Shown: one piece after another, positions 26,640 through 36,786 of the stretch
How the letters are laid out: each line of letters opens with the position of its first letter
Position numbering within the stretch: the stretch's first letter is position 1
Origin: Tillandsia leiboldiana
Lineage: Eukaryota > Streptophyta > Magnoliopsida > Poales > Bromeliaceae
Length of the DNA stretch: 64,000 nt
Direction: 5' to 3'
Assembly: GCA_029204045.2 (NCBI GenBank)
Contig: CM055081.1
Coordinates: forward strand, 2,363,033-2,427,032
Made by a program: the position numbers and the translations under genes
The notes under the pieces: model-generated
Databases searched by the model: none
Told to the model about the DNA's origin: nothing
Seen by the model: only the letters and a program-made list of their open reading frames with translations

Positions 26640-27065
26640 TCTTCTTGCCATAATGTTTGATGGTTGTAGTAATATTGCCATCTTGTTTGAGAGAAATGTG
26701 TCCTGGTTGCACTCCTGTTCCCATCTTGTTGCCATAATGTGTGCTGGTTGTCATCCTGTTGCCATCTTCTTGTCATAATGTGTGCTGGTTGTAGTAATAT
26801 TGCCATCTTGTTTGAGAAAAATGTGTGATGGTTGCACTCTTGTTCCCATCTTGTTGCCATAATGTGCTGGTTGTCATCCTGTTGCCATCTTCTTGCCATA
26901 ATGTGTGCTGGTTGTAGTAATATTGCCATCTTGTTTGAGAGCAATGTGTGCTGGTTGAACTCCTATTACCATCTCCTTGCCATAATGTGTGCTGGTTGTC
27001 ACCCTGTTGGCATTTTGTGTGTTGGTTGTGTGTATGCTTCCTATCCCCTGTTGCCATCTTATGTG
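26640..27065 (+). repeat. Minisatellite-like array, left block (forward)
   Basis: Repeats of GCCATCTTCTTGCC, ATAATGTGTGCTGGTTG, TAGTAATATTGCCATC and TTTGAGA.AAATGTG alternate in a higher-order unit of about 150 bp. The same unit occurs inverted at 27240-27515 and forward again at 30968-31300, on the far side of the transposase gene. Confidence 0.85.
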
Positions 27066-27118
27066 ATGTTTGTGTGTATGCGGCCTATCCACCTGTTGAT
27101 TAAGATCTGATAAACAAA

Positions 27119-27650
27119 TCGACGATGATGACGGTTGCCATAAGTATCTGATGGATGGCATGGATTTACAATCCACTGCACCCCCATACCATTTGGCAAT
27201 CATTTGAGTCAAAAAAAATTTATAAAAAGTAATATGCAATCGGGTGATAGGCAGCATACACACAAACAGCACATAAGAAGGCAATAGGGTGATAGGCAGC
27301 ATACACACAACCAGCGCACAAAATGGCACAGGGTGACAACCAGCACACATTATGGCAAGAAGATGGCAACAGGAGTGCAACCAGCACACATTTCTCTCTA
27401 ACAAGATGGCAATATTACTACAACCAGCACACATTATGGCAAGAAGGTGACAACCAGCACACATTATGGCAACAAGATGGCAATATGTTGACAACCAGCA
27501 CACAAAATGGGCATACATATAAAGTTGGAAAAGCGGCTTTGTCGGATAATTGCTAAAAATATCGACGATGATGACGGTTGCCATAAGTATCTGATGGATT
27601 TACAATCCACTGCACCCCCATACCATTTGGCAATCAATTGAGTCAATTAC
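27119..27650. repeat. Duplicated ~90-bp segment around inverted array
   Basis: ATCGACGATGATGACGG...CCATTTGGCAATCA occurs at 27119-27210 and 27559-27650, in direct orientation, bracketing the inverted repeat block. The first copy has a small extra piece (GGATGGCAT). Confidence 0.8.
27240..27515 (-). repeat. Minisatellite-like array, inverted block
   Basis: The reverse complement of the 26640-27065 array (CAACCAGCACACATTATGGC and relatives). The two blocks could fold into a stem of over 200 bp. The 236-codon minus-strand frame through here is only translated repeat. Confidence 0.85.
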
Positions 27651-27850
27651 TATTTAAATTTACTAAATAGTTGCAATGATTGAAATTCCCCGGCATTACC
27701 CGTTCAATTAGATAGCACCGAATGATTTGAACTACACCTTTTTCATCTTGTATGCTTCACTATTGAACTACGTAAGTAATTCACTTTAATTTGTACATTA
27801 ATTATTGTTATCATTGTGCCTTCGTATACATCATATAACTCTTATTCCAG

Positions 27851-29102
27851 ATGCGTCCCTTCAAGAAACATACAAAGACTCTTGCAAGAAAGAGTGTGGC
27901 TTTCGACCCGCTCCCTAATATCCTAGGTTCTCAGGAGGGTAGTACCGGGCAGCGTGCCCAACCTCATACCCGAACTCAAAATTGGTCTGAAAGTATGGAC
28001 ACAATTTTTTTGTTTTTGCTCACTGAAGAGCATACATTGGGGAACTACGTGAATGGGTCGTTCACCAGTGTAGCTTGGGTTCGCATCATTTCTGCATTCA
28101 ATGCTAGGACCAATTTGCAATTGACCAAAGAACAGATCAAGAATCGGCTAAAAGTTTTAAAGCGCACCTTCATGCTTTATAACTGTTTAGCCAACAAGAG
28201 TGGATGGGGCTGGGACTATATTAATAATATCCCGACTGCCGGTGATTCAACTGACTGGGATGCAGTGATAGCGATAAATTGAACCTATAAGTCATAAAGT
28301 TTTTCTAAAGTCTCGCGTACTATACGCATAATTGACATTATACATTCCTTTAATCTTTCTCTAGGAAAATCCAGCATACGGAAAATGTCAAGATAGGCCG
28401 TTTCCGGCATATAAGGATATGGCGTTCTTGACAGAAAAAACAACGGCCACTGGCCGATATGGTTTTTCTTCAACTATGCCTGCAGCTGAAACTGTTCAAA
28501 GTTCATCCTCATCTTCCGCTGGTGAGGATGATACTGTACTTGGGGTAAGAATGTCGGCTTTCAATATCTCACCTACTCCATTTGAAGCAGGATCTTCTGC
28601 ATCGCCTCAATATGCGAATATCAGGGCGACGCAAACCTCCGACTCCCCAAGCCCTACTCCTGAAATCCCCAATGTCGGAGGTAGTGCTAGTGGTAGCGGT
28701 CATAGCTCCGGGGGAAAACGACCACGCTCCCCACAACCCACAAACCCTCCACCCAAAAATACCTCGTCCTCTGGGGGACGGCGGCGCAAACCTGATGCCG
28801 GGCTTAGTGTAATCTCTGAGATGGTAGAAATAGGCAGGCAAAAGCTTGAGCTTGCCCATGAAATTTATCAGAGCGAAAAGACGAACAAACCTTTTATTCC
28901 AACCATTCAGGATTGCATGACCCGAGTGTATGCGATGCCAGGTATTACTCCAGAAAGAGTGCTTATTGCAGGCGACGCACCGAAAGATCCAAATAATCGT
29001 AAACTCTTTATGACCATGACCGACGACTTAGCAGTAATGTGGGTTGACCGACAAGTGGCAATCCAAAATGTAATATATAAGCAATACTTTTCTGGATTGT
29101 AG
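27851..29102 (+). pseudogene. Harbinger Myb/SANT-like accessory protein
   Basis: Autonomous PIF/Harbinger elements carry a Myb/SANT-type DNA-binding protein that cooperates with the transposase at element ends. Exon 1 (27851 to about 28270) starts MRPFKKHTKT and carries W-x(n)-LLTEEHTLGNYVNGSFT, ITxxFN-type helices, QIKNRLKVLKR and KSGWGWD, the Myb/SANT-like domain. Exon 2 (28365-29102) opens ENPAYGKCQDRPFPAY, which normally follows that domain, and ends in a Ser/Pro/Gly-rich linker and a basic, helical tail. Joining needs a GC-AG intron (28271-28364) or a decayed GT donor. Read through, the frame stops at 28280. It is therefore either an intact gene with a rare donor or a pseudogene. Confidence 0.75.
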
Positions 29103-29315
29103 GTTTTGTTTTAAATGTTTATGCCTTTATTTATTTCCTCAGACTGTTGCCATCTTATGTATTATGCTAAGAAGACAATTCTATTTTGTTTGCATGATGT
29201 TTGATGTACTTTTTAAATATTGACTTTATTAACAAGAATGCTTGAAGTAGTGTTGTATTTCAACGTCATATGTTGCGATTGTCACTGTTGAATCTATATT
29301 GTACTTACAGCATAA

Positions 29316-30705
29316 ATAGGTGATTCGAATTATGGTAATGTGTTTTCCTCCACAATCAATACCACTTTAAAGGACCTTTTAGATGATGATGACGACATAT
29401 GGAATGATGTATTTGCGATGTTGGTTCAGCAAGGTTACTTGACATTTAGTCAAACCGTCGAAAAGCAACCGTGTCGTACCCGTCCATTTACAGGGCACCA
29501 GCTAATATGTGATATATTGAATGGCCATCCTGAGCGTGGGTACGACTAGTTTCGAATGCCGACCACGACTTTCATTGCACTGCGCGATGAGCTAGTCCGA
29601 AAGGGATTGGTACAAAACACACGCAATATGACAATTGAAGAACAGTTAGGAATATTTATGTTTTGCGTAGGACATGGGGTGGCTAATAGGGTAATTGCTG
29701 AAATATTTTAATATTCGGGTGAAACTATCAGTCGACATTTCAACAATGTGCTTCGAGCGATTGTGACGTTGAAAGACAATTACATAACACTTCCGCCGAA
29801 TAATGTTCCGGTGCATTCCCGAATTAGAGATAATGCAAATTTTCACCCATTCAAGATATGTATGCTTTTATATTAGTGATTTTACTTATATGTCATTTTG
29901 ATATTTTATTAATTGACTTAGTATGTTTGATGTTTACTGTCAGAATGCAATTGGTGCGATTGATGGGACACATATTCCCGCAGTTGTCAGCAAGAGCAAG
30001 CAACCGAGATTCCGGAATCACAAAGGATTTACTTCTCAAAACATGATGGCTGCAGTATCCTTTGACGATCACTTTCTATTTGTCTGCACTGGTTGGGAGG
30101 GATCAGTAGCTGACATGCGAGTACTCCGATGGGCTTGCGAAAGTGGAGGTTTCACAGTGCCTGAAGGTATATGGAACGCCACATTTCTCTTACGTTACTT
30201 TAATCATAGGGAATATAAAAATTTACATTGTACATGTTTCGTAAAATCTATAGGCAAATATTATTTGGTAGATTCAGGCTATACAAATACAGAAAGATTT
30301 CTTGCACCATATCGAGAGGAGCGTTACCACATTAGCCAATTTGATGGAAACACACGGGGGCGCACTCATCGAAGTCCGCGCGACCTATATAATCATCGAC
30401 ATGCTCAATTGAGAAATGTGGTGGAGAAAATATTTGGTATTTTAAAGATGCGGTTCAAGATCTTGACTGTTGCAACACCGTTTCCATATAAAGTCCAATG
30501 TCAGATTGCGATGGCATGTTGCGTTATACACAATTTCATTCGACGACACCAAGGTACAGATGCTATCTTTAACGAAGAGTTAGAGGAACAACCTACGGAA
30601 TTTGATGACAAGAAAACGGGTGATTATGTTGGTACTACAGAATCACGCAGAGGCGACGAGTTGCGCACATTTATAACTGACCAGTTATGGAATAGTCGAA
30701 GTTAG
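29316..30705 (+). pseudogene. PIF/Harbinger transposase (DDE_Tnp_4), broken
   Basis: The transposase would cut and rejoin element ends at 3-bp targets. Three exons can be aligned: about 29316-29855, 29944-30166 and 30254-30705. The first D is in GAIDGTHIP, the second in YYLVDSGYTN and the E in NVVEKIFGILK, so the catalytic triad survives. It is broken in three ways: an in-frame TAG at 29547 (after GYD), an in-frame TAA near 29707 (after AEIF), and the first intron starts AT instead of GT (29856). The second intron (30167-30253, 87 bp) has good GT-AG sites and no stop. No ATG opens the first exon in frame. The C-terminus looks complete. Confidence 0.9.
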
Positions 30706-30967
30706 ATATATAATGGATTATATTATATCGAATTGTATGCTTACAATGGGGTTGTAAAATAGTCTATTATATGTGATTGCATGTAAGAAATGTGAATGTA
30801 AAGGACTGTCTAATGTGTGATCGTATGAACCTACTGGACTGAATTTTATGTGATTGAATTTGCTAATTATTATGTTGGCCCTATAATTGGAGAACTTTCC
30901 GGTTGTGTTATGTTATTATTTCTCACATGTGTTTGCACATTATTGTCATTATTTCTCACATGTGTTT
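30706..30967. other. 3' flank of transposase gene
   Basis: AT-rich non-coding sequence between the transposase stop codon and the right-hand repeat block. No other feature was seen. Confidence 0.4.
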
Positions 30968-31300
30968 GAGCTGGTTTTCACCCTGTTGCCATCTTATTGC
31001 CATAATGTGTGCTGGTTGTCATCCTGGTGCCATCTTCTTGCCATAATGTGTGCTGGTTGTAGTAATATTGCCATCTTGTTAGAGAGAAATGTGTGCTGGT
31101 TGCACTCCTGTTGCCATCTTGGTACCATAATGTGTCCTGGTTGTCATCCTGTTGCCCTCTTCTTGCCATAATGTGTGCTGGTTGTAGTAATATTGTCATC
31201 TTGTTTAAGAGCAATGTGTGCTGGTTGAACTCCTATTGCCATCTTCTTGCCAGAAATGTGTGCTGGTTGCACTCCTGTTGCCATCTCCTTGCCATAAAAT
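30968..31300 (+). repeat. Minisatellite-like array, right block (forward)
   Basis: The same GCCATCTT.TTGCCATAATGTG and TGCTGGTTG units as at 26640-27065, in the same orientation. The blocks on both sides of the genes look like sub-terminal transposon repeats. Confidence 0.85.
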
Positions 31301-31704
31301 TTTCTATCATTTTTAAATATTTAATATTTAATTGTAAATATTATTTGAATTTTTTAATATTAATCTAAATTTATTATAAGGTTGATTAATATCATAAATT
31401 GATTTAATTTTAAATTATATCATAAAGGGCAAAATAATCAATAAAAATATTTATCCCCTCAATTCTTCTTATTCCTCTATACCCAACCAAACATAATTTT
31501 CTCTTATTCCTCTTATTCTTCTTATTCCTCTATAATTTACCAAACACAATTTTTTTTATACCCGGCATAACTCTTATACCCAACCGAACAGAAATTTACA
31601 TTAGTTCCTGCTAATACCATAACTTATATCTATCCCCGATATAACCAAATTTTTCTTATCCCCGAACCAAACGGGCCCAATTAATCCAAGGTTTGTAATA
31701 CTCT

Positions 31705-32492
31705 GCCTCGTTTGGTTGGGGAATAAAGGGAGGATAAAGGGATTATCCCCCCCTTTATCCCCCCCTTTATCCCCCAAACACAAAAACAAAAAAAATGGGA
31801 GAAATTGTTATCCCTCCCTTAACGAGCTATTCTGGAATAGCCCGTTAAGAAGGGGAGAAAACAATTCCCTCCCGGGTGGGAATAAGATTATTCCCACCCG
31901 GGAACAACCTTGTTCCCATCCTTTTTTTTATTTTTTTAAAAATTAAAATTAAAATTTTAAAAATTTTAAAAATTTTAAAATTTTGAATTTAGTTTTTTTT
32001 TATTTTATAAATTTTAAAATTTTTAGCTTCAATTTTTTATAAATCTAAAAATTTAAAAAATTTAAAAATTTATACAAATTTTTTATACACAAATTTTTAA
32101 ATTTTAAATTTTTTAAATTTTAAATTTTTAACTTTAATTTTTAATAAATTAATAAATTTATAAAATTTTAAAATTTTAACTTTAATTTTTAATGAATTAA
32201 AAAATTTAAACGCTAAAATTTAAACTTAAATTTATACAAATATTAATTATTATTTAATTAATATTTTATATTAATTAATTAGATAAAATATTATTATTTT
32301 AAAATTATAATTACTCTTATTCTCACTATTCCAATTTAACTATCCAAACACTATTTTTCTTATTCCCAAGAACAATCCAATTTTTATCCAAACGCAAAAT
32401 TAATCTTGTTCCTATTTATTCCTAAACTTATACCTATCCCAGGTATAAAAAAATTTATACCTTTTAAATTTATCCTCGAACTAAACGGGGCC
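31705..32492. mobile_element. Harbinger-type MITE, AT-rich interior
   Basis: The left end GCCTCGTTTGGTTGGGGAA is answered by TCCTCGAACTAAACGGGGCC at the right, matching the TIRs of the element at 45499-46594. A GGGTGGGAATAAG/TTATTCCCACCC foldback lies near 31875-31905, and the interior is almost pure A/T. It has no coding capacity. The 3-bp target duplication is not recognisable, so the terminal bases may be off by one or two. It starts only 26 bp after the right TIR of the larger Harbinger element. Confidence 0.68.
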
Positions 32493-33893
32493 TGAGAACA
32501 TTGTATATTTTATATTTGGAATGGCAAATTTGTTACAAATTTATCAAGTCACTTGGGTTGGGAGGTGGTTAAGAATTAATATATTCTTATTAATGGACTA
32601 CTAATGATTCCCATCAACCATGGAATGAGAATACCTCCTAACCACTGATAATTTAGTATTCCTACCACCCACTACTTCACTAAGATCTTTTACAACTATC
32701 CAACTTGAGTTGATTAGTAATGATTTGAATATTATCAATAGAAAATGTAAAGGACTACCGAAATATTACAGGCTGTGCACCAAACAAGCCCTCAGTAATC
32801 TGACATAGTGTGAACCAAACAGCACCTAAGAGTTTATTTCTACGTTTTTGGTAGCTAAATAAAAATTTATAATATTATTATTTATTTTTATTATATAAAT
32901 AAATATATTTGAATTCTATTGCTATTTCTCCAGGTAATCCGCATATACCGATACGGTCGGTATACTATAAAAATCTAGTACTATAGATTTTTTTTACTTG
33001 ACAAATTTTAAATCAACTTAATATACTATAAAACACATTTGATCTTTATGTTGATGACAAAATATTAGGATTAGTACTAGGATTATTTCTATTAGGGTTA
33101 TGACTACTACTGGGACTCTTTATTATTATTTTTCTCCTAGTCTGATTGGAACCTTACGGTTTCGAGGCCCATAAATATATGACCTATCTCAACAAATGGG
33201 GGCATCGGGATTACTTAAAGAGTTAATTCTGTTTAATTAATAGTAAGATAGCAATAGGAAAGAAATAACATACTACATCGGAGGCATCACGATATCTCAA
33301 AGAATGCGATGTGTGTAACACAAAACCAATTATACAATTATAACCTATACAGCCAATAAACAAAACCAATTATACAATTATAACCTATACAACCAATAAA
33401 CATACAATATGATGCAGATCCCCAACTACATTGTTATCTAAAATATGACGACAAGACAGGGTATCGCCTAAAGCTACTCAATACATATCATATAGGGAGC
33501 AGGGCTGATGACTAAGAATTTATCTTCAGAACATTTACCTTCAAGGCAAGATTCTGTTCTAATTGGTTATTAGCAAACCCTGAGCAGAAGACTCTTTTAT
33601 TGGTAAAGGCACTTTTCCACTGAATGTCTCAACAGCACGAAGGAAAATGAAAATTAATCATTAATTCTATCATGCACATCATGTTAGATATATCAGCAAG
33701 TACACCAATTATTGCATTGTCAATCAAAGCCTAAGAGGAAAATATTTCTTAATGATGTATTAAAATTTCTCATTCCCAACCATTCAATATCAGAGTGAAT
33801 AGATATAATTAACAAAAGTAAATCGAGTTCCAAAGTAGGCAAAAAATGAAATGAAACATAGGTATATCACATGTCTATGCCCAAAGAAAATAC
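32493..33893. other. Remaining intron sequence, no feature seen
   Basis: AT-rich sequence upstream of the MITE within the TIC20 intron. A short exact repeat (AAAACCAATTATACAATTATAACCTATACA-type, two units at 33321-33400) is the only structure noted. Confidence 0.35.
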
Positions 33894-34065
33894 CTCTCAA
33901 TGATGAAACTTTTATCTCTGGTTGAGATGCCCTTAGACTTGTAAATTTGAGAGGTGCTGTTGAAGTACGCGCAGATATATATACTGGAGGAGGCCTACGC
34001 TTCACAAGGTGAGGTGGAAGATTTATTCCAAGACTTCTGATGGCCGAGCATTGAGTAGCATACAT
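33894..34065 (-). CDS. TIC20: TIC20-family translocon protein, exon 1 (transit peptide)
   Basis: The first in-frame ATG (34065-34063) gives MYATQCSAIRSLGINLPPHL, then residues rich in Ser, Thr, Arg and Pro with few acidic ones, as in chloroplast transit peptides. The exon ends at 33894 before GT, one base into a codon that exon 2 completes as Gly. The two parts sum to 271 codons including the stop, i.e. 270 residues, close to the family size. A CTAG acceptor-like site at 34093-34094 suggests the exon may begin at 34092 with a further non-coding exon upstream. The frame is open through it. Assignment to the same gene rests on phase, orientation, length and composition, not on sequence conservation, since transit peptides diverge fast. 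Confidence 0.7.
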
Positions 34066-34092
34066 AATGAGCAAAGTACCTTGTAGAGTTGC

Positions 34093-34485
34093 CTAGATGA
34101 AAATACAACAACATTAGGCAAGAACTCCTCAATAAAAATGGACCCTCGAGTCAAATGAGATCAAGCAAAACAAAAAACATACAGAGAGGTCATGGAAAGG
34201 ACCTCAGAAAGCTCATATCATAATAGCCGATTAATAAGAAATTTAACCTGCCATTATATCATCTTGTCTTGGAAATATGGATAATCAATTTAACTAGTAA
34301 ACTAAAATATTCATCTCTTGCTAGTCTATCATAATAATGATATTAATAAGAAAATGTAGCTTAGAAAGCAATGTTGTTACTTTATTGTTATACACTAAAA
34401 ATAAAGTGATCTTGCTTAAATCTAGCATAAGTCTTGTATAATAAAGTCTTTTTATTACATAAAAAATTGCTATCATTCCAAATGC
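34093..34485. other. Upstream flank or 5' UTR intron of TIC20
   Basis: Non-coding AT-rich sequence upstream of the transit-peptide exon. It would hold the promoter or a 5' UTR intron. I could not single out a convincing TATA box. Confidence 0.3.
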
Positions 34486-34493
34486 GTTTCCAA

Positions 34494-35237
34494 CATAGTT
34501 AGTTAATTCGGATTCGGCAAAAATTCGGTACGGATATAATACGGATAAAATTTGTATTATAATTTTAAAATTCGTTGAAAAATTCGGCTAAAAAACGGGC
34601 TCGTCAATTATTCGGATACGTGATTTATACGAAACTAATACGTTCACTAATTAAAAATTCGGGATCAAAAATTCGGCTATTAAATTAAAAAAAAATAAAA
34701 TATTTATACTATTAGTATAAACAATTATAATTTTTTAAAATAATTTAATCAATTTATTTTAGAAATAAATAAAATATTCATTTAGAATAAAAAAAAATAA
34801 TATAATTTTAAATTATTCCCGACAAAAAATAAAATAAAATAAATAATGACTAAAATATTTAAAAAAAAAATTAAAAAAATTAAATTAATTAAAACTTAAA
34901 AGTAAATATTAATTGCCCTCATAAGACCCTTGCGAGAAACGAGAGGCCATTTCTTCCTACGAAGGATAATATCTAGTGTATCATTAATTGTCCTCATAAG
35001 ACGTGGCACATGTTATCTTGAACGATGGCGTATTTTTTATTTTTTTTTCCTTTGAAAAAGAACGAAATTTTCACCCAAAAATTCGTAATTCACGAATAAT
35101 TCGCGAATAATACTTTTTGATTCAAAAATTCACGAATTATTCCGAATTTTTGGAAAAAGTCGAAAACGGCACGTTTAATTCGGATTCTCAATAATTCACG
35201 AATAATTCGCGAATAATTCGTGAATTAACTAACTATG
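34494..35237. mobile_element. hAT-type MITE, TSD GTTTCCAA
   Basis: A 744-bp element with a perfect 16-bp terminal inverted repeat CATAGTTAGTTAATTC, flanked by the perfect 8-bp duplication GTTTCCAA (34486-34493 and 35238-35245). The ends are rich in repeated AATTCGCGAATAATTCG and CGGATTCGG motifs. The interior is AT-rich and non-coding. It lies 0.4 kb upstream of the TIC20 transit-peptide exon. Confidence 0.9.
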
Positions 35238-35441
35238 GTTTCCAAATGCTTATCTACAGTAGATCTAATTGCGTAATAAGCTTCTAATCCTTAAAACATA
35301 TATTTAAACTTCTAAATGTAGTTAGCTAGAAATTAGAATAACCTAAAATGCTGGATAGTCCTACAAATTGTGTTTATTGTTGGCTGGGAATTATGTGCCG
35401 TCTCGTGCCCCTATACAAGGAGGGTCACTTAGGAGCCCCTA

Positions 35442-35506
35442 TGTCGGCGATAAAATGTGGGTATTGCGCGAGACAGCACAATACCCACAAGGATATCGCC
35501 GGCACA
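35442..35506. repeat. Short foldback (~25-bp arms)
   Basis: GTCGGCGATAAAATGTGGGTATTG pairs with CAATACCCACAAGGATATCGCCGGC around an 11-12-base loop. The inner 11 bp of each arm match perfectly. It could be the tip of a MITE or a small-RNA hairpin. Nothing shows that it is transcribed. Confidence 0.5.
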
Positions 35507-35519
35507 ATGTCATGCCGTA

Positions 35520-35860
35520 TCTTTCTTCTTCTTTTTTTCCCTTCCACACCTATATTTTTTTTTTTTTTTTGTTTGATCATACCATCGTTTTTTTTTTCTT
35601 CCTCTTCCATCTTGGTTTTTGTTTTTTTCTTTTTTTTCTCTTTCCACCTTTGTTTTTGTTATTTTTCCTTTTTCTCTTTCCACCCGTGAATGGAATTTTT
35701 TTTTCTTTTTATTCCTTCCTTTTTCTTTCTTCCCTCTCCTCCCTCCCCTTCCAGCAATAAATCTTTTCCTCTACTCTCTCTCATTCATTCTTTCTTTCTT
35801 TTCCTTTCTTCTTAGTTCTTACATATCTTCTTGAATTTTTTTTTCTTCTTTCATCGCTTA
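35520..35860 (+). repeat. T/C-rich low-complexity tract
   Basis: About 340 bases almost entirely T and C on the plus strand, producing long Phe/Ser/Leu artefact frames in all three frames. It lies upstream of the hAT-like gene remnant. Confidence 0.8.
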
Positions 35861-36570
35861 AGAAAGAGACAAAGAAATTGCAAATCGAAGATCTACTTAT
35901 TAGATAAGTAAAAAATATTATAATTTAAATTTTTATTTATAATTTTTGAATATTTCATAATTATAAAGCTCCTTTTTAAAAAATATATAAAATTAACAAA
36001 TTTTTTATTTATAGTTTATAAAAACTTTAAAATAGATCTACTTAATTTAATTATCATACGGTCCTATTATAGTTAATCTAATTATTATGCAGTCTCTCCT
36101 CAAAACAATATAGATTAATCTTGCAAATGTTCATTAACTATTTGAGAAAAATTGTTCCTTTAATTTTGTATTTTATGCTTTTTTTTAATTCGAAGAAAGG
36201 AAAGATAAAATCAAAATAATTTTAAAAATTAATCAATTTTTACAAGTTTTCAAAAAATGTTGAAAAAAAAAAATTCCTCAAATTTTGAATAAATATTTTA
36301 AAAAAAAAATTATCGATGTAATTATGGTCCTATTTTGGTTGCTCTACTCATCATATCCTGTCGAATCAATATATGGATTTTGAAAAGTTTCGAAAAAAAA
36401 TATAATTTTTTCTAATTTTATATTTAATAATTTTTAAAATTCAAAAAAATGATAAAATCAAAATAATTTTCAAAGTTGATATATATAATTTTCTTATCAT
36501 GTTGTTATTTTTCTCATTATTTTGAATGAATTTTAGAATAGTTGTTTTATGTAAAAAAATTATGTAGATC
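35861..36570. other. AT-rich leader of the hAT-like gene
   Basis: AT-rich, non-coding sequence with repeated TTATCAT..GGTCCTATT text (36050-36110 and 36320-36345). It is probably the untranslated or intronic leader of the transposase remnant that follows. Confidence 0.35.
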
Positions 36571-36786
36571 ATAATGCCACTTAAGAAAACAGAAGATTAT
36601 GGTTGGCAGCATGAACAAATGGTTGGTGTGAACATATTTCATTGAAAGTGTAATTACTGTAATATAGTCAGGATGGGCGGAGGTGTTACCCGCCTAAAGA
36701 AGCATATCACTAGAGATTTTTCTGAAGTAGCAAAATGCCCTAAAGTTCCTTAGGAGATAAGACATACAATGAAAATTGAGTTAAAA

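Larger units (their letters stand above)
26084..31678 (+). mobile_element. PIF/Harbinger DNA transposon (decayed)
   Basis: It encodes both proteins typical of the superfamily, a Myb/SANT-like protein and a DDE transposase, in the same orientation. The right end is set at ATCCCCGAACCAAACGGGCCC (31678), which matches the terminal repeat of the Harbinger MITEs at 45499-46594 and 31705-32492. I did not find the matching left terminus: the left side starts with a GGGGGTGGGAAC/GTTCCCACCCC foldback at 26084, also seen inside the MITE, so the outer TIR may be deleted. Arrays of GCCATAATGTGTGCTGGTTG flank the genes. In-frame stops and a changed splice donor show that it is inactive. Confidence 0.72.
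25869..33893 (-). other. 8,025-bp TIC20 intron with nested transposons
   Basis: It lies between a donor AG/GTATTT (GT at 33893-33892) and an acceptor CAG at 25869-25871, minus strand. Exon phases match (exon 1 leaves one base, exon 2 supplies two). It holds a PIF/Harbinger element on the opposite strand (about 26084-31678) and a Harbinger MITE (31705-32492). The parts outside these elements are AT-rich with no feature I can name. The intron call is inferred from splice sites, phase and protein length. Confidence 0.7.

Noticed and set aside
26100..26778. Several overlapping 95-170-codon frames on both strands
   Set aside because: Caused by GC-rich, stop-poor repeats upstream of the Harbinger Myb-like gene; the frames contradict one another.
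26874..27584. 236-codon minus-strand frame with repeated Cys-Ala-Gly-Cys and His motifs, looking like a metal-binding protein
   Set aside because: It is a translation of the GCCATAATGTGTGCTGGTTG repeat array; both strands and several frames are open for the same reason, and the same peptides appear in the block at 30.9-31.2 kb.
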